Origin: Thiobacillus sp. UBA6205
GTDB taxonomy: Bacteria > Pseudomonadota > Gammaproteobacteria > Burkholderiales > Thiobacillaceae
Assembly (NCBI GenBank): GCA_002421825.1
Contig: DISR01000050.1
Span: 1-10,590 of the forward strand
Length of the DNA: 10,590 bases
Direction: 5' to 3'
The notes beneath the pieces are model-generated. The model was not told where the DNA came from, did not search any database, and saw only the letters and a list, made by a program, of their open reading frames with translations. The translations under genes and the position numbers were made by a program. Of the stretch, positions 1 through 6,702 are shown one piece after another; the first letter of the stretch is position 1, and each line of letters begins with the position of its first letter.

Positions 1-45
1 GAACTGGCAGAGCACGCCATAGGGCTTGTTGAAGGCGATCAGCAT
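1..45 (-). CDS. RluE-like 23S rRNA pseudouridine synthase, 5' end only
   Basis: Only the first 15 codons lie in the window; the gene continues beyond base 1. They read MLIAFNKPYGVLCQF, which resembles the start of RsuA/RluB/RluE-type pseudouridine synthases, where a short beta strand leads into the NKPxGVLxQ(F/S) motif; the form with CQF or SQF is typical of RluE, the enzyme that modifies U2457 of 23S rRNA in E. coli. The ATG at 45 is the first possible start after an in-frame stop 24 bases upstream, and no strong ribosome binding site precedes it. It lies 68 bp downstream of the methyltransferase gene on the same strand, so the two may share a transcript. The assignment rests on this short motif alone and the catalytic Asp is outside the window. 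Confidence 0.65.
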   Translation of the reverse strand, partial: MLIAFNKPYGVLCQF

Positions 46-113
46 GGGGTCAGCGGAGAATCCGGGTCACGCACCGTGGCGCCTATCGGCCGCGGTCGCG
101 GCGCGGCGGGTGG

Positions 114-938
114 TTATTCGCTGGCCGGCTTGCGGAAGCGCAGGGTCATGCGGTCGCTCTCGCCGATCGCCCGGTACTTCTCCGCATCGGTCGCCTCGTG
201 GCGGTTGGTGGGCGGCAGCGTCCACACGCCATTGGGATGATCGGCGCTGTCGGCCGGATTGGCGTTCACTTCGCTGCGCGCGTCCAGCACGAAGCCGGCA
301 CGTGTAGCCAGCTCGATCACCAGCGCTTCGGTCAGGTAGCCGGACTTCTTCATGGCGTCGAGGTCGGTGCCCGGCTTGGCGCGATGGTCCACCACGCCCA
401 GCGTGCCGCCCGGCTTGAGCGCGGCGAAGAACGCCTGGAAGTAGGCGTCGGCGCTGCCGGCGGCCACCCAGTTGTGCACGTTGCGGAAGGTCAGCACGGC
501 GTCGGCGCTGGCGGGCGCGCCCAGCGACGGCGCCTTGCCGTCGTACAGGTGCAGGCTGGTGCGCCCGTAGCGCGTGGGATCGGCGGCGAACAGCGCCGGC
601 AGCGGGTTGCTGCGGCCGGGCGCGGGGGTGGCGCTGGCGGCGATGTAGCGGCCGCTGTCGCGCAGGTAGGGCGCCAGGATCGCGCTGTACCAGCCGCTGC
701 CCGGGCTGATCTCGATGACGGTGTCGGTGGGCTTCAGGCCGAAGAACGCCAGCGTTTCGGCCGGGTGGCGGTAGCGGTCGCGTGCCCGCTGGGCGGCATC
801 GCGGCCGGGATCTGCCACCGCTGCCTGCAGCGCGGCATCCACCGCGGACGTGGCCGCCGCCGGCGCGGACGTCGAGTTGGGCGTGCCGGCGCAGGCGGCC
901 AGCAGCAGGGCAAGCGCGGGGATCGACAGGCGGGTCAT
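114..938 (-). CDS. Predicted periplasmic lipoprotein, SAM-dependent methyltransferase (COG4798-like)
   Basis: The 274-residue product begins with a lipoprotein signal peptide: MTRLS, a short hydrophobic stretch (ALALLLAA) and a lipobox LAAC with the lipidated Cys at 16, followed by a Ser/Thr/Ala-rich linker. This is why I start at 938 rather than at the in-frame ATG at 989, which would put 17 mostly polar, basic residues in front of the signal peptide and run into the icd terminator. The globular part opens with DRYRHPAETLAFFGLKP (about 54-70) and then the SAM-binding motif I, VIEISPGSGWYS (74-85). A later acidic/aromatic stretch with NVHNW and a LKPGGTLGVVDH strand (motif post-III type) completes a Rossmann methyltransferase. 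These features match the family annotated as predicted methyltransferase COG4798, whose substrate is unknown. Export of a SAM-dependent enzyme is odd, because SAM is not known to be supplied to the periplasm, but it is a feature of this family. Confidence is high for the fold, low for the function. Confidence 0.8.
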   Translation of the reverse strand: MTRLSIPALALLLAACAGTPNSTSAPAAATSAVDAALQAAVADPGRDAAQRARDRYRHPAETLAFFGLKPTDTVIEISPGSGWYSAILAPYLRDSGRYIAASATPAPGRSNPLPALFAADPTRYGRTSLHLYDGKAPSLGAPASADAVLTFRNVHNWVAAGSADAYFQAFFAALKPGGTLGVVDHRAKPGTDLDAMKKSGYLTEALVIELATRAGFVLDARSEVNANPADSADHPNGVWTLPPTNRHEATDAEKYRAIGESDRMTLRFRKPASE

Positions 939-984
939 GCGGTGGCTCCGGATGCGATGGGCCTGCAGGGTAAACCGGCATCGA

Positions 985-1019
985 CGCAAATACGAAGCCC
1001 GGCGCGCGGCCGGGCTTCG
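985..1019 (-). terminator. Intrinsic terminator downstream of icd
   Basis: Bases 993-1019 form a perfect inverted repeat with 11-bp arms (CGAAGCCCGGC / GCCGGGCTTCG) around a 5-nt loop. On the minus strand the stem is followed by GTATTTG, a short, imperfect T tract. It sits 22 bp after the icd stop codon and ahead of the methyltransferase start, so it should separate the two transcripts. The weak T tract makes its efficiency uncertain. Confidence 0.7.
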
Positions 1020-1041
1020 GGGGTCGATGAAGGGCGGGCCG

Positions 1042-3255
1042 TTACAGCGTCGCCAGCGCCGAATTCAGCGTGGCCGACGGCCGCATTGCCGCCGCCAGCT
1101 TGGCCATGTCGGGCTGGTAGTAGCCGCCGATGTCCACGGGCTTGCCCTGCACGGCGACGAGTTCCTCGACGATCTTCGCCTCGTTCTCCGCCAGCGCCTT
1201 GGCGACCGCCGCGAACTTCGCCGCCAGCTCGGCGTCCGCGGTCTGTTCGGCCAGCGCCTGCGCCCAGTACAGCGCGACGTAGAAGTGGCTGCCGCGATTA
1301 TCAATGGTGCCCAGCTTGCGGCCGGGCGAACGGTCGTTGTCGAGGAACTTCGCGTTGGCCGCGTCCAGCGCATCGGCCAGCACCTGCGCCCGCTTGTTGC
1401 CGGTGGTGTTGGCCAGGTGTTCGAACGAGGCGGCCAGCGCCAGGAATTCGCCCAGCGAATCCCAGCGCAAGTAGTCCTCTTCCACGAACTGCTGCACGTG
1501 CTTGGGCGCACTGCCGCCGGCGCCGGTCTCGAACAGGCCGCCGCCGTTCATCAGCGGCACGATGGAGAGCATCTTCGCGCTGGTGCCCAGCTCCATGATC
1601 GGGAACAGGTCGGTCAGGTAATCGCGGAGCACGTTGCCGGTGGCACTGATGGTGTCCAGGCCTTCGCGGATGCGCTTGAGCGAGAACTTCATCGCTTCCA
1701 CCGGGGAGAGGATGCGGATGTCGAGGCCGGCGGTGTCGTGGTCGTTGAGATAGGCGGCGACCTTGGCGATCAGGCCGCGGTCGTGGTCGCGCTGCGGGTC
1801 CAGCCAGAACACCACCGGCGTGTCGGAAAGCCGTGCGCGGCTGACCGCCAGCTTCACCCAGTCGCGGATCGGCGCGTCCTTGGTCTGGCACATGCGCCAG
1901 ATATCGCCGGCCTTGACCGGGTGCTGCAGCAGCACGGTGCCATGCTCGTCGATCACCCGCACCACGCCGTCGCCGGCGATCTTGAAGGTCTTGTCGTGGC
2001 TGCCGTATTCCTCGGCCGCCTGCGCCATCAGGCCGACGTTGGGCACGCTGCCCATCGTCGCCGGGTCGAACGCGCCGTGCTCCCGGCAGTCCTCGATCAC
2101 CACCTGGTAGATGCCGGCGTAGCAGCGGTCCGGGATCACCGCCTTGGTGTCCTGCAGTTCGCCGCGGGCGTTCCACATGCGGCCGCTGTCGCGGATCATC
2201 GCCGGCATCGAGGCATCCACGATCACGTCGGACGGCACGTGCAGGTTGGTGATGCCCTTGTCGGAATTGACCATCGCCAGCCCCGGGCGCTGCGCGTACA
2301 GCGCGGCGATGTCCGCCTCGATCGCGTTGCGCTCGGATTCGGCCAGCTGGCCCAGCTTGGCGTACAGGTCGCCGATGCCGTTGTTGGGGTCGAAGCCGAT
2401 CTCGGCCAGCGTGCGCGGGTGCTTTTCCAGCACCGGTGCGTAGAAGCGCGACACCGCGATGCCGAACATGATCGGGTCGCTGACCTTCATCATGGTCGCC
2501 TTCAGGTGCAGCGAGAACAGCACGTCCTGCGCCTTGGCATCGGCGATCTGCGCGTCGATGAAATCGGCCAGCGCACCGGCGCTCAGTACGGATGCGTCGA
2601 TCATCTCGCCGGCCTGCAGCATGACCGGCCCGCGCAGCGGGAAGCTGCTGCCGGTCACGCTGGTGTATTCGATCCGCACCGGGCCGGCGTTGACCATGGT
2701 GTAGCTCTGCTCGCTGCCGTAGAAATCGCCGGCGTCCATATGCGCCACGTGCGACTTCGAGGACGCCTCCCACTTGCCCATGCGGTGCGGATGCTTCTTT
2801 GCGTAGGCCTTCACCGCCTTCGGCGCGCGGCGGTCGGAATTGCCCTCGCGCAGCACCGGGTTCACCGCGCTGCCCTTGACCCGGTCGTAGCGCGCCTTGG
2901 CGTCCTTCTCGCCCTCGCCCTGCGGCGCGTCCGGGTAGTCGGGCAGCGGGTAGCCGCGGTCCTGCAGCTCCCTGATCGCGGCCTTCAGCTGCGGGATCGA
3001 GGCGCTGATGTTCGGCAGCTTGATGATGTTGGCTTCCGGCGTCTTGGCCAGCTCGCCCAGCTCCGCAAGGTCATCCGCCACCGCGCGCTCGCCCAGCAGC
3101 TCCGGGAACTGCGCCAGGATCCGCGCCGCCAGCGAGATGTCGCGCGTCTCCACGTCCACGCCCGCGGTCTTCGCATACGCCTGCACGATCGGCAGGAACG
3201 ACGCGGTGGCGAGGAACGGCGCTTCGTCGGTCAGGGTGTAGAGGATCTTGGACAT
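1042..3255 (-). CDS. icd: Monomeric NADP-dependent isocitrate dehydrogenase
   Basis: The 737-residue product matches the monomeric (IDH-II) isocitrate dehydrogenase family, normally about 740 residues, end to end. It catalyses oxidative decarboxylation of isocitrate to 2-oxoglutarate with NADP in the TCA cycle, in the cytoplasm. Visible family signatures are the N-terminal MSKILYTLTDEAPFLATASF, the segment KLPNISASIPQL near residue 80, the substrate-binding loop VNPVLREGNSDRRAP near 131-145, and the C-terminal half with NDHDTAGLDIRILSPVEA and ATGNVLRDYLTDLFPIMELG. No frameshift is visible. The start ATG at 3255 gives the usual N terminus; the ribosome binding site in front of it is weak. Codon use is strongly GC-biased at third positions, more than in the neighbouring cas genes. 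It is transcribed in the same direction as the tracrRNA that ends about 110 bp upstream, so the tracrRNA terminator also protects icd from readthrough. Confidence 0.97.
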   Translation of the reverse strand: MSKILYTLTDEAPFLATASFLPIVQAYAKTAGVDVETRDISLAARILAQFPELLGERAVADDLAELGELAKTPEANIIKLPNISASIPQLKAAIRELQDRGYPLPDYPDAPQGEGEKDAKARYDRVKGSAVNPVLREGNSDRRAPKAVKAYAKKHPHRMGKWEASSKSHVAHMDAGDFYGSEQSYTMVNAGPVRIEYTSVTGSSFPLRGPVMLQAGEMIDASVLSAGALADFIDAQIADAKAQDVLFSLHLKATMMKVSDPIMFGIAVSRFYAPVLEKHPRTLAEIGFDPNNGIGDLYAKLGQLAESERNAIEADIAALYAQRPGLAMVNSDKGITNLHVPSDVIVDASMPAMIRDSGRMWNARGELQDTKAVIPDRCYAGIYQVVIEDCREHGAFDPATMGSVPNVGLMAQAAEEYGSHDKTFKIAGDGVVRVIDEHGTVLLQHPVKAGDIWRMCQTKDAPIRDWVKLAVSRARLSDTPVVFWLDPQRDHDRGLIAKVAAYLNDHDTAGLDIRILSPVEAMKFSLKRIREGLDTISATGNVLRDYLTDLFPIMELGTSAKMLSIVPLMNGGGLFETGAGGSAPKHVQQFVEEDYLRWDSLGEFLALAASFEHLANTTGNKRAQVLADALDAANAKFLDNDRSPGRKLGTIDNRGSHFYVALYWAQALAEQTADAELAAKFAAVAKALAENEAKIVEELVAVQGKPVDIGGYYQPDMAKLAAAMRPSATLNSALATL

Positions 3256-3364
3256 GGCGGCTCGGGTTCGCGGAGGAAGCCGTCATTGTCGCGCCTTGCC
3301 GCCCCGACGGGCAAAGCCTCCGGTCATGGGCCGGAAGTCTCGGGATATGAGACCGGAAAAGCAT
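3256..3364. other. icd upstream region, no gene
   Basis: These 109 bases should hold the icd promoter and leader. I see no confident -35/-10 pair. A small interrupted inverted repeat (GTCTC, 7 nt, GAGAC at 3337-3353, flanked by CCGG on both sides) is present and could be an operator or chance. Confidence 0.4.
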
Positions 3365-3397
3365 AAGAACGACAAAGGCCGGTTGCCCGGCCTTGTC
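3365..3397 (-). terminator. tracrRNA terminator
   Basis: On the minus strand the hairpin is GACAAGGCCGG, loop GCAA, then CCGGCCTTTGTC with one bulged base, followed by GTTCTT. It terminates the tracrRNA and forms its last stem-loop. The uridine tract is interrupted, so some readthrough towards icd is possible. Confidence 0.8.
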
Positions 3398-3470
3398 TGA
3401 TTTGGTGCATCTTTCAGCTCTGAGCTGATCAGCTTGTTAGCGGAAAGAGCGCATTTCCTGATCTGCTAGT
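3365..3470 (-). ncRNA. tracrRNA of the type II-C CRISPR-Cas system
   Basis: A roughly 106-nt RNA is predicted on the minus strand, divergent from cas9. It can be read in order: a likely 5' end near 3470; the anti-repeat core CAGATCAGGAAATGCGCTCT (3465-3446), complementary without mismatch to 20 nt of the crRNA repeat; further short pairing segments GG/CC and GUU/AAC separated by internal loops; a hairpin TCAGCT-CAG-AGCTGA (3428-3414), which competes with an overlapping palindrome AGCTGATCAGCT; a single-stranded-looking stretch GAAAGATGCACC (3415-3404) that resembles the conserved GAAAAGAUGUGCC segment of the Neisseria meningitidis tracrRNA; and a terminator hairpin (3397-3371). Its role would be to pair with crRNA, permit processing, and hold the guide in Cas9. 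The ends are inferred from promoter and terminator, not measured. The complementarity to the repeat is seen directly. Confidence 0.9.
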
Positions 3471-3476
3471 AGGCTC
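3436..3476 (-). repeat. Anti-repeat: degenerate CRISPR repeat within the tracrRNA locus
   Basis: Read on the plus strand, this 41-bp unit begins with GTT, contains the exact 20-bp repeat core AGAGCGCATTTCCTGATCTG (3446-3465) and ends with GCTC, so both ends of the 37-bp repeat (GTT...GCTC in crRNA orientation) are still recognisable. It differs in two interior blocks: seven bases where the repeat has six, and seven where it has four. This is what a tracrRNA gene derived from an ancestral repeat would look like. Its orientation fixes the direction of the crRNAs as minus strand in the array. Confidence 0.92.
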
Positions 3477-3484
3477 AAGCCTAC
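3469..3484. promoter_or_regulatory. 16-bp palindrome overlapping the -10 region between tracrRNA and cas9
   Basis: GTAGGCT, 2 nt, AGCCTAC: perfect 7-bp arms. The hexamer TAGGCT therefore occurs on both strands. On the minus strand it is the proposed -10 of the tracrRNA promoter. On the plus strand (3470-3475) it lies at a distance that would give a cas9 leader of about 34 nt, though no -35 match precedes it there. It could be a divergent -10 pair or an operator controlling both transcripts. Confidence 0.5.
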
Positions 3485-3506
3485 GGCGCTGATTCTCGAA
3501 CGTCAA
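3478..3506 (-). promoter_or_regulatory. tracrRNA promoter
   Basis: On the minus strand a -35 element TTGACG (3506-3501; consensus TTGACA) is followed by exactly 17 bp and then TAGGCT (3483-3478), which keeps T1, A2 and T6 of TATAAT. Initiation about 7 bp further would be near 3470-3471, just ahead of the anti-repeat. The -35 overlaps the cas9 ribosome binding site by two bases. Confidence 0.75.
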
Positions 3507-3513
3507 GGAGGGG
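3505..3513 (+). promoter_or_regulatory. cas9 ribosome binding site
   Basis: AAGGAGGGG ends 2 bases before the GTG at 3516; its GGAGG core (3507-3511) is 4 bases away. It is a strong Shine-Dalgarno match and fixes the GTG as the cas9 start. Confidence 0.85.
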
Positions 3514-3515
3514 TC

Positions 3516-6500
3516 GTGGCGAAGATCAAATATCGGCTGGGCGTGGATCTCGGGGCAAATTCGCTGGGCTGGTGCGTGTATCGGCTGGATGCGCAGGATG
3601 AACCGGACAAGATCGTGCGCCTGGGTTCGCGGATTTTTGCCGATGGGCGCGACCCCAAAACATTGGCTTCACGTGCCGCGGATCGCAGGCAGGCAAGGCA
3701 AGCACGCCGCCGCCGTGATCGCGTTTTGAAACGGCGTCACAAACTGATGCAGGCATTGATCAAGTTGGGCCTTATGCCCGCAGACGGCGCTGCGCGCAAG
3801 GCCATGCAAGGAAGTGATCCGTATGCATTGCGCGCGCGGGGGTTGGATCAGCCGCTTGCGTTGCATGAGCTTGGTCGTGCGCTGTACCACCTCGCACGCA
3901 AGCGCGGCTTCCGCAGCAGCAAGAAAGATACTCGTGGTGACGATGCCGCCAAGGAGGCAGGGAAAGTCAATCAAGCCATTGCGATGTTGCGTGCCCGCGT
4001 GCAGGAGGCTGGTTGCAGAACAGTTGGCGAATATCTGGCGTACCAGCATGCCGAGCGGGCACCGGTACGCGCGCGTCGCAGCAGTGACGGCGGATACGTG
4101 CTGTATCTGCAGCGCACCATGGTCGAGGAGGAGTTTGATGCCTTGTGGCAGGCGCAGCAGGCGCACCACCCTGACGTGCTCACGGATACCGCCCGTGAAA
4201 TTCTGCGTGACATCCTGCTGTTCCAGCGTCGTTTGAAGCCGGTCGAGGCGGGCCGCTGCCTGTTTGAGCCATCGGAATACCGCGCGCGTCTGTGTGCCCC
4301 CCTGCAGCAACGATTCCGCATGCTGCAGGAACTGAATCACATGCGTGTGAAAGATGGGATCGAGGAGCGTGCACTGACGCTGGATGAACGCAACCGCATG
4401 CTTGCGGTGCTTGAAAAAGACGTGGGGCCAAGGCCTGTCAGTTTCGCAAAACTTGCCAAGGCGGCGGGCTTGCGCACCAGCGATTTCAACCTTGGGCGAG
4501 ATGGCAAGCGAACAGGTCTAAGGGGCGACGCGGTTGGTTCACGTTTCGCGTCGGACAACGCGCTTGGCAACGCATGGATGTCGCTGTCGTCCACGCAGCA
4601 ATACGCCATGGCCGTATTGACGACATTGGCCGATCAGGTGCCCGTGCTGGAAGCCGCCTTGTTGGCCTTGCCGGCCAATTCGCCAGCTTGCGAGGACATC
4701 TTGAAGGGTGTCTTCGACAAAGATGAGCGCGAAGCGGTGGCGCTGGTGTTGCAGTCACTTCCTCTCCGGCTCAGCGAGGCACAGGCGCGCACTGTTGCCA
4801 GTTTCAATCTTCCTGACGATTACGGCAGCCTGAGCCTGAAGGCGCTTGCGCGCATCGTGCCGGAGCTGGAACGCGAAGTGGTGACATACGACGAAGCGGT
4901 GCGGCGCGCCGGTTATACGAGCCACTCGCAGCTGCATACGGGTGAAATCTTCAGCCGCCTTCCCTACTACGGAGAAGTGCTTGCCGGCTACACCGCGCCG
5001 ACGCCTACGGCGAAGAATCCCGACGAGCAGCGCTACGGCAAAATCCCCAATCCCACCGTGCATATCGGCCTGAATCAGCTGCGCCTGCTGGTGAATGCTC
5101 TCATCAAGCGCTATGGCTCGCCGCACCAGATCGTGATCGAGCTGACGCGTGAGTTCGGTGCTTCCGGCGAGAAGCGCCGCGAGATCACGAGCCGGCAGAA
5201 GGAGAATCAGGAGCGCAACGCGGCATACGATCAAGAGCTGAGGGCGCTTGGCGTTCGCGCCAATCGTGAGAACCGCCAGAAGCTGCAACTCTGGGAGGAA
5301 CTTGGCAAAGACGATGCAATGGATCGTTTCTGCATCTACAGCGGAAAGCATCTGAGCAAGACCATGCTGTTCAGCGATGAAGTCGAGATCGACCACATCC
5401 TTCCGTTTTCGCAATCCCTGCATGACGGCATCGGCAACAAGATCTTGTGTACCCGGCAGAGCAACCGGGACAAGGGTAACCGCACGCCATTCGAGGCCTG
5501 GGGTCATACGGAAGGCTGGGCGGATATCGAAGCTCGTGCGGAGCGCCTGCCTGCGCACAAACGCAAACTGTTCCGAGAAGCTGCATTGCAGGAATTACTC
5601 GGCGATGGCGATTTCCTCGCGCGCCATCTCACTGATACCGCCTATCTGAGCCGGGCAGCGAAGCAGTACCTGAGCTACGTCTGTCCGCAGAACGAGGTCT
5701 GGGTTTCCAGCGGCAAGTTGACCGGGATGATTCGCGGCAAATTTGATCTGAGCAGGCTGCTGTCAGAGGATGCCAGCAAGAACCGTAACGATCATCGCCA
5801 CCACGCGTTGGATGCCGCCGTGATCGGCCTATGCAGCCGCAGCCTGATCCAGCGCATGGCCAATGCCGCGGCAAGGGCGGAGGAGCACGGTGAGAATCGT
5901 CTGCTGGAGCGTCTGGATCTGCCGTGGCCCAGCTATCGTGATGAGCTGGACTCAGCGCTTGCCGCCGTCGTGGTATCGCACAAGCCAGACCATGGCAAGC
6001 AGGCAGCCCTGCACAATGACACCAATTACGGTTTGCGAGGATCTCCGGATAAGCGTGGCAACCCGCTTGTTGGGCGCCGGCAAACACTGGACAGCATCAA
6101 GAATGCGAAAGATGCAGAATCGATTGCTGGCGAGGCGTTGCGAGAAGAAATTGTGCGGCTGTTGGCGCCGCTTTCTTCTCCGAAGGAGATCAAAGCAGCG
6201 CTTGAGGCCTATTCCGCCCGCACCGGCGTGCGCCGGGTGATCTGCGAAAAGCGCTTGTCGGTCATCCCCATCATGGATCGGCGCAACGGCCAGCCTTATC
6301 GCTATGTGAAAGGCGACGGCAACTATTGTTACGAAATCTTCCGCAAGCCGGATGGTCGGTGGGACGGTGAGGTCATCAGTACATTCGAAGCGAACCAGAA
6401 GGGTTTCAAGGAGTCGGCAACGCATGCGCAGAATGGCATGCCGCTGGTGATGCGACTGCACAAGGATGATGTGCTTGCCATAAATGACGGTGATTCGATG

Positions 6501-6701
6501 ACGAAAATGGTACGCGTTGCTTATTTCACGCCGGGCAAAATAGCAATGGTTGGCATAGTTGAAGCAAATGCGGACGCGCGCGTCAGGGCGAAGCATCTGA
6601 ATTATTTGTTCAAGACGCCATCAACGCTCAGGTCACTGTGCGCTCGTGCGGTAGGCGTAGATGTCCTCGGCTACGTCAACGACCCCGGTTTCAAGGGATG
6701 A
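3516..6701 (+). CDS. cas9: Cas9, type II-C RNA-guided DNA endonuclease
   Basis: The 1061-residue product is in the size class of compact II-C Cas9 proteins (N. meningitidis Cas9 is 1082). It starts at GTG 3516 behind a strong ribosome binding site. Domains in order: RuvC-I YRLGVDLGANSLGW with catalytic Asp11; arginine-rich bridge helix about 53-85 (ADRRQARQARRRRDRV); helical recognition lobe to about 500; RuvC-II IVIELTREFG with Glu542; HNH domain with EIDHILPFSQS (Asp626, His627) and QSNRDKGN with Asn650, the His-Asn spacing of 23 being the same as in N. meningitidis Cas9; RuvC-III NDHRHHALDAAVIG with His763 and Asp766; and a C-terminal wedge and PAM-interacting region from about 850, including YRYVKGDGNYCYEIF. 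All nuclease residues are present, so the enzyme should be active. It is guided by crRNA:tracrRNA and cuts DNA carrying a protospacer and PAM. It overlaps nothing upstream and ends 1 base before cas1, which implies an operon. Its codon use is less GC-biased than that of icd, consistent with horizontal acquisition. The PAM cannot be read from the sequence. Confidence 0.98.
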   Translation: MAKIKYRLGVDLGANSLGWCVYRLDAQDEPDKIVRLGSRIFADGRDPKTLASRAADRRQARQARRRRDRVLKRRHKLMQALIKLGLMPADGAARKAMQGSDPYALRARGLDQPLALHELGRALYHLARKRGFRSSKKDTRGDDAAKEAGKVNQAIAMLRARVQEAGCRTVGEYLAYQHAERAPVRARRSSDGGYVLYLQRTMVEEEFDALWQAQQAHHPDVLTDTAREILRDILLFQRRLKPVEAGRCLFEPSEYRARLCAPLQQRFRMLQELNHMRVKDGIEERALTLDERNRMLAVLEKDVGPRPVSFAKLAKAAGLRTSDFNLGRDGKRTGLRGDAVGSRFASDNALGNAWMSLSSTQQYAMAVLTTLADQVPVLEAALLALPANSPACEDILKGVFDKDEREAVALVLQSLPLRLSEAQARTVASFNLPDDYGSLSLKALARIVPELEREVVTYDEAVRRAGYTSHSQLHTGEIFSRLPYYGEVLAGYTAPTPTAKNPDEQRYGKIPNPTVHIGLNQLRLLVNALIKRYGSPHQIVIELTREFGASGEKRREITSRQKENQERNAAYDQELRALGVRANRENRQKLQLWEELGKDDAMDRFCIYSGKHLSKTMLFSDEVEIDHILPFSQSLHDGIGNKILCTRQSNRDKGNRTPFEAWGHTEGWADIEARAERLPAHKRKLFREAALQELLGDGDFLARHLTDTAYLSRAAKQYLSYVCPQNEVWVSSGKLTGMIRGKFDLSRLLSEDASKNRNDHRHHALDAAVIGLCSRSLIQRMANAAARAEEHGENRLLERLDLPWPSYRDELDSALAAVVVSHKPDHGKQAALHNDTNYGLRGSPDKRGNPLVGRRQTLDSIKNAKDAESIAGEALREEIVRLLAPLSSPKEIKAALEAYSARTGVRRVICEKRLSVIPIMDRRNGQPYRYVKGDGNYCYEIFRKPDGRWDGEVISTFEANQKGFKESATHAQNGMPLVMRLHKDDVLAINDGDSMTKMVRVAYFTPGKIAMVGIVEANADARVRAKHLNYLFKTPSTLRSLCARAVGVDVLGYVNDPGFKG

Positions 6702-6702
6702 C

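Noticed and set aside
198..1598. A 466-codon plus-strand open frame opposite the methyltransferase and the 3' part of icd
   Set aside because: It crosses the icd terminator, has low-complexity G/R/A composition and no family signature; it is another antisense shadow.
3337..3353. GTCTC-7-GAGAC inverted repeat upstream of icd as a regulator binding site
   Set aside because: The arms are only 5 bp and there is no located promoter to relate it to; too weak to call.
850..3366. A very long plus-strand open frame (838 codons) opposite icd
   Set aside because: It is antisense to a full-length, clearly recognisable icd, and its product is rich in R, A, H and V without domain signatures. It is the usual shadow of a GC-rich gene.
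3365..3397. Terminator hairpin as a plus-strand element
   Set aside because: No plus-strand gene ends before it and the T-rich side is on the minus strand, where it ends the tracrRNA.
3516..6701. Type II-A or II-B assignment
   Set aside because: No csn2 or cas4 follows cas2, and Cas9 has the compact II-C length and C-terminal pattern.
6661..6702. Upstream ATG as the cas1 start
   Set aside because: It lies inside cas9 coding sequence and adds 14 residues before the normal Cas1 N terminus; ATG 6703 has a better context.
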